NCBI GenBank assembly: GCA_027295745.1
Contig: JAPUKI010000429.1
Location: 1-8,203 of the forward strand
Reading direction: 5' to 3'
DNA: 8,203 bases
Origin: Acidobacteriota bacterium
GTDB lineage: Bacteria; Acidobacteriota; UBA6911; RPQK01; JADFOI01
The translations under genes were made by a program, and so were the position numbers. Within the stretch, counting starts at the first letter, position 1. Each line of letters begins with the position of its first letter. The notes beneath the pieces were generated by a model that made no database searches, was not told the origin of the DNA, and was given only the letters and a program-made list of their open reading frames with translations. Positions 7,001-8,203 of this stretch are shown piece by piece.

Positions 7001-7195
7001 ACGGGTGATATTGCGTTCCACCTCATCAGGCGAAGAGGAGGGGTAGCTGACGTTCACGGACAAGACTGCGGAAGAGAACTCCGGCATCTGTTTGAGAGGC
7101 AGGCGCTGCAGCGATAAAAAACCCAAAACAAGGATGGAAAGCGTCACCATCAGGATCGTTACGGGCCGAAGGACTGAAAATTTCGACAGATTCAT
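4046..7195 (-). CDS. RND-family efflux permease (second of a tandem pair)
   Basis: A 1049-residue inner-membrane, proton-driven pump of the AcrB/MdtB-C superfamily, close to the family's usual length. TM1 is at about 12-31, the first periplasmic porter region about 40-335, TM2 337-351, TM3 357-377, TM4 385-412 and TM5-6 about 435-490. After a cytoplasmic stretch comes TM7 near 530, then the second porter region to about 860, and five helices to about 1020. TM4 has one acid, D404, followed by S405 and S406 where AcrB has Asp407-Asp408. TM10 has N919-N920 where AcrB has Lys940-Asn941. A Met-rich loop, MMHMGGGEM (651-659), lies where AcrB has its glycine switch loop. These features fit a hydrophobe/drug exporter of the non-AcrB subgroup; heavy-metal export is less likely but not excluded. 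The ATG overlaps the preceding gene's stop (ATGA), with a GGGAG ribosome site inside that gene. The partner fusion protein and outer-membrane channel are not in view. Confidence 0.94.
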   Translation of the reverse strand: MNLSKFSVLRPVTILMVTLSILVLGFLSLQRLPLKQMPEFSSAVLSVNVSYPSSSPDEVERNITRPLEEALSTLENLEGMRSTSSNSSANLRLEFKQGTNMDLTFLAIRDRIDQVSNRLPSDVERVVIRQWHDSDQPVLRFSVAWDGEREELYRVVEDVVLRRLERLDGVANVDVRGMGTKQIIIDLDQNLLQAYGIDISRLNQSLRDNNINVAGGYIMDGGKKYSLRAVGQFEDPDEIANLPLQGGRLTLADVGQVRFDFPEKTSFSRLDSIDAVNIDVYKASTANIVRVAQVAKEELEAIQQLPQMEGRLSVKIFRDQSDDILKSLNDLKMAGIYGGFLAMGVLFLFLMKFRSTIIISIAIPVSIVFTFAIMYLLRVFAGSDISLNVVSLMGLMVAIGMLVDSSVVVLENIFRHKQDKGLGAREAAISGSREVGLAVLASTATTIVVFVSFIFAPSTQMGRFTRDFGLAIGVALTAALIVALTLIPMLASRIFTGKEKPKQRALVWMTETYGALMGWLLRWRFVTLIVLAMLAFGSYQLFTSIDREMLPRVAQRNLRVNVTMERSFSAEEMIDLFGDVEKLFLDRKDELGIATIASNFSNRTTSRGQYRGNMTIYLKEEGDLKPVAVAQEEIRALFPEIPGAEFAFGRMMHMGGGEMGVSIELTGDDPAVLAVYAEEVKSILLTIPELTDIETSLETGDEEIHLTVDRKKTEKFGISSQLVARTVASALSSRAVTRYKSDAGEIDVVVQVEGGNELSLQELQNIQFENREGEMIPLYAVVDYQYEEGPLAIRRDDRRGVLQVTANAERGGGMFLNNMIQAKLESELRLPAGYSFSFGNQWMRFRQGQQQSFFAIILAVVLMYIIMAALFESFIHPLTILFSVPFSIIGVAGIFYLTGTTLNSMAYLGILVLFGLVVNNGIILVDHINILRREGMPRSEAIRQGGMDRLRPILMTAITSILGILPLTLPALLPEYFPEAEGRARMWTPVSLAVLGGLTTSTFLTLIILPTVYSYMDDVSLGFQWLGRTISNLGSGNDFTRVRAEVHKG

Positions 7196-8203
7196 ATCTG
7201 TTTCTCCCGAGTAATGATTGTGTAAAGAACCGGAACGAAAACAAGTGTCAGCAGGGTCGCGGTAATCAGCCCCCCGATGACCGTCACTGCCAGGGGAACT
7301 CGCAGTTCAGAGCCTTGGCCCCCACTGAGGGCCATGGGAAGCAGACCGAGTACGGTGGTGCTGGTGGTCATCAAAATGGGTCGCAGCCGCACTCCACAAG
7401 CCTCCTGGATGGCCTGAAACTTATCTTTTCCCTGTTTTCTCAATTGATTAGTAAAGTCTATCAAAACAATGGAGTTATTGACAACAATCCCCGCTAAGAT
7501 CACACCTCCGATAAGGACCACCACGCTCACCACCAGGTTCGTGATATACAAAGCCAAGGCCACACCGATGAGCGCAAAGGGAATGGCAAACATGATGATA
7601 AAGGGCTGAGCCAGAGATTCAAATTGTGAGGCCATCACCAGATAGACCAGGAAAACAGCCAGCAAGATTGCAAACTGCATGCTTTCAAAGGCCACCATCC
7701 GCTCTTCACTTTGCCCCCCCACGTAGACTGAAAGATCGGGCGGCAGGTCGAATCCCTCCAGGGCCATCTCAATGTCACTGACGACGCTCTGCAGATCCCT
7801 CTCGACGATGTTGGCCGAGATCACAGCAACACGTTGTGGTCCAATGCGCCGAATCTCTGTGGGTCCCACTTCCAATGTGACATCCGCCACAGAAGACAAG
7901 CGAACCCCACTGCCGCCCGGCACGTCCAATACAAGGTTTGTCAAATCAAACAGAGATCTGCGATCCTCCTCCATGACGCGGACGCGTATATCGATTTTTC
8001 GGTCACGCTCATTCAACTCCGTGGGGACATCGCCCTGAACCTTGTTGCGAATGAGGTCAGCGGCCTGGTTGATCGTGAGTCCATAGTTGGCCAGTCTTCG
8101 ACGGTCAAAATGGATTTGGACCTCAGGATTTCCGCCGGCCGTGCTGGCCTTCAGATCTCTCAACCCCGGGACCCCTTCCAGCATCTCTTTGATTCGCTCG
8201 GCA
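7192..8203 (-). CDS. RND-family efflux permease (first of the pair), N-terminal part cut by window edge
   Basis: The frame is open from the right edge (first full codon ending at 8202) to TGA 7192-7194, giving the last 336 residues of a protein expected to be about 1,000 long. The visible part begins in the second periplasmic porter region (MLEGVPGLRDLKAS, then PEVQIHFDRRRLANYGL, typical of RND porter domains). It continues through the final helices, with AILLAVFLVYLVMASQFES (TM8), GIVVNNSIVLIDFTNQLRK (TM10) and RLRPILMTTSTTVLGLLPM (TM11), and ends TIITREKQI. As in its neighbour, Asn-Asn replaces the AcrB Lys-Asn in TM10. The last four bases overlap the next permease start, implying translational coupling. 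Two adjacent permeases recall MdtB-MdtC, which assemble together as a heterotrimer; that this pair does so is inference. The internal ATG at 8184 is not a true start, because the homology runs through it to the edge. Confidence 0.94.
   Translation of the reverse strand, partial: AERIKEMLEGVPGLRDLKASTAGGNPEVQIHFDRRRLANYGLTINQAADLIRNKVQGDVPTELNERDRKIDIRVRVMEEDRRSLFDLTNLVLDVPGGSGVRLSSVADVTLEVGPTEIRRIGPQRVAVISANIVERDLQSVVSDIEMALEGFDLPPDLSVYVGGQSEERMVAFESMQFAILLAVFLVYLVMASQFESLAQPFIIMFAIPFALIGVALALYITNLVVSVVVLIGGVILAGIVVNNSIVLIDFTNQLRKQGKDKFQAIQEACGVRLRPILMTTSTTVLGLLPMALSGGQGSELRVPLAVTVIGGLITATLLTLVFVPVLYTIITREKQI
7202..7208 (-). promoter_or_regulatory. Internal ribosome binding site for the downstream RND gene
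   Basis: On the minus strand, CGGGAGA lies about 8 bases before ATG 7195, inside the end of the upstream RND gene. Together with the ATGA overlap it supports coupled translation of the two permeases and fixes the downstream start. Confidence 0.65.

Noticed and set aside
8184..8184. ATG at 8184 as the true start of the upstream RND gene
   Set aside because: The frame continues open to the right edge, and the visible protein begins in the middle of a periplasmic porter domain, so the gene is truncated by the window and not short.

Overview
The window looks like a chromosomal segment from a Gram-negative (diderm) bacterium with moderate GC content and tightly packed genes. The two RND permeases imply an inner membrane, periplasm and outer membrane. 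The acetyl-CoA synthetase, with its extra loop before the FTGD motif, and the compact three-domain pyruvate kinase remind me of Desulfobacterota or FCB-type lineages, but I cannot fix the taxon by eye. Nothing points to a phage or plasmid.

Layout from left to right: (1) an acetyl-CoA synthetase gene on the minus strand, cut by the left edge so its C-terminal domain is missing; (2) 17 bp upstream of it, on the same strand, a small HD-superfamily hydrolase gene, so the pair reads as an operon in the order HD then acs; (3) a 64-bp divergent intergenic region with a 13-bp palindrome near its centre; (4) pyruvate kinase (pyk) on the plus strand; (5) a 272-bp MITE-like element with 31-bp terminal inverted repeats and flanking TA dinucleotides, sitting exactly in the pyk stop codon; (6) two RND efflux permease genes in tandem on the minus strand, joined by an ATGA overlap, the upstream one cut by the right edge.

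The HD/acs operon and pyk diverge from one control region. Their enzymes work on adjoining metabolites: pyruvate kinase makes ATP and pyruvate from PEP, and Acs activates acetate to acetyl-CoA at the cost of ATP. The RND pair is probably the end of a separate multidrug or toxic-compound efflux operon, with any membrane-fusion protein and outer-membrane channel outside the window; it converges on pyk.

The most notable feature is the small inverted-repeat element. Removing it together with one TA restores a pyk TAA stop only 6 bp from the stop codon of the convergent RND gene. The element therefore appears to have landed in a nearly gapless seam between two genes without changing either protein. 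It encodes no credible transposase and carries internal complementary segments that cross each other. I see no CRISPR array, tRNA, rRNA or recognisable defence system.
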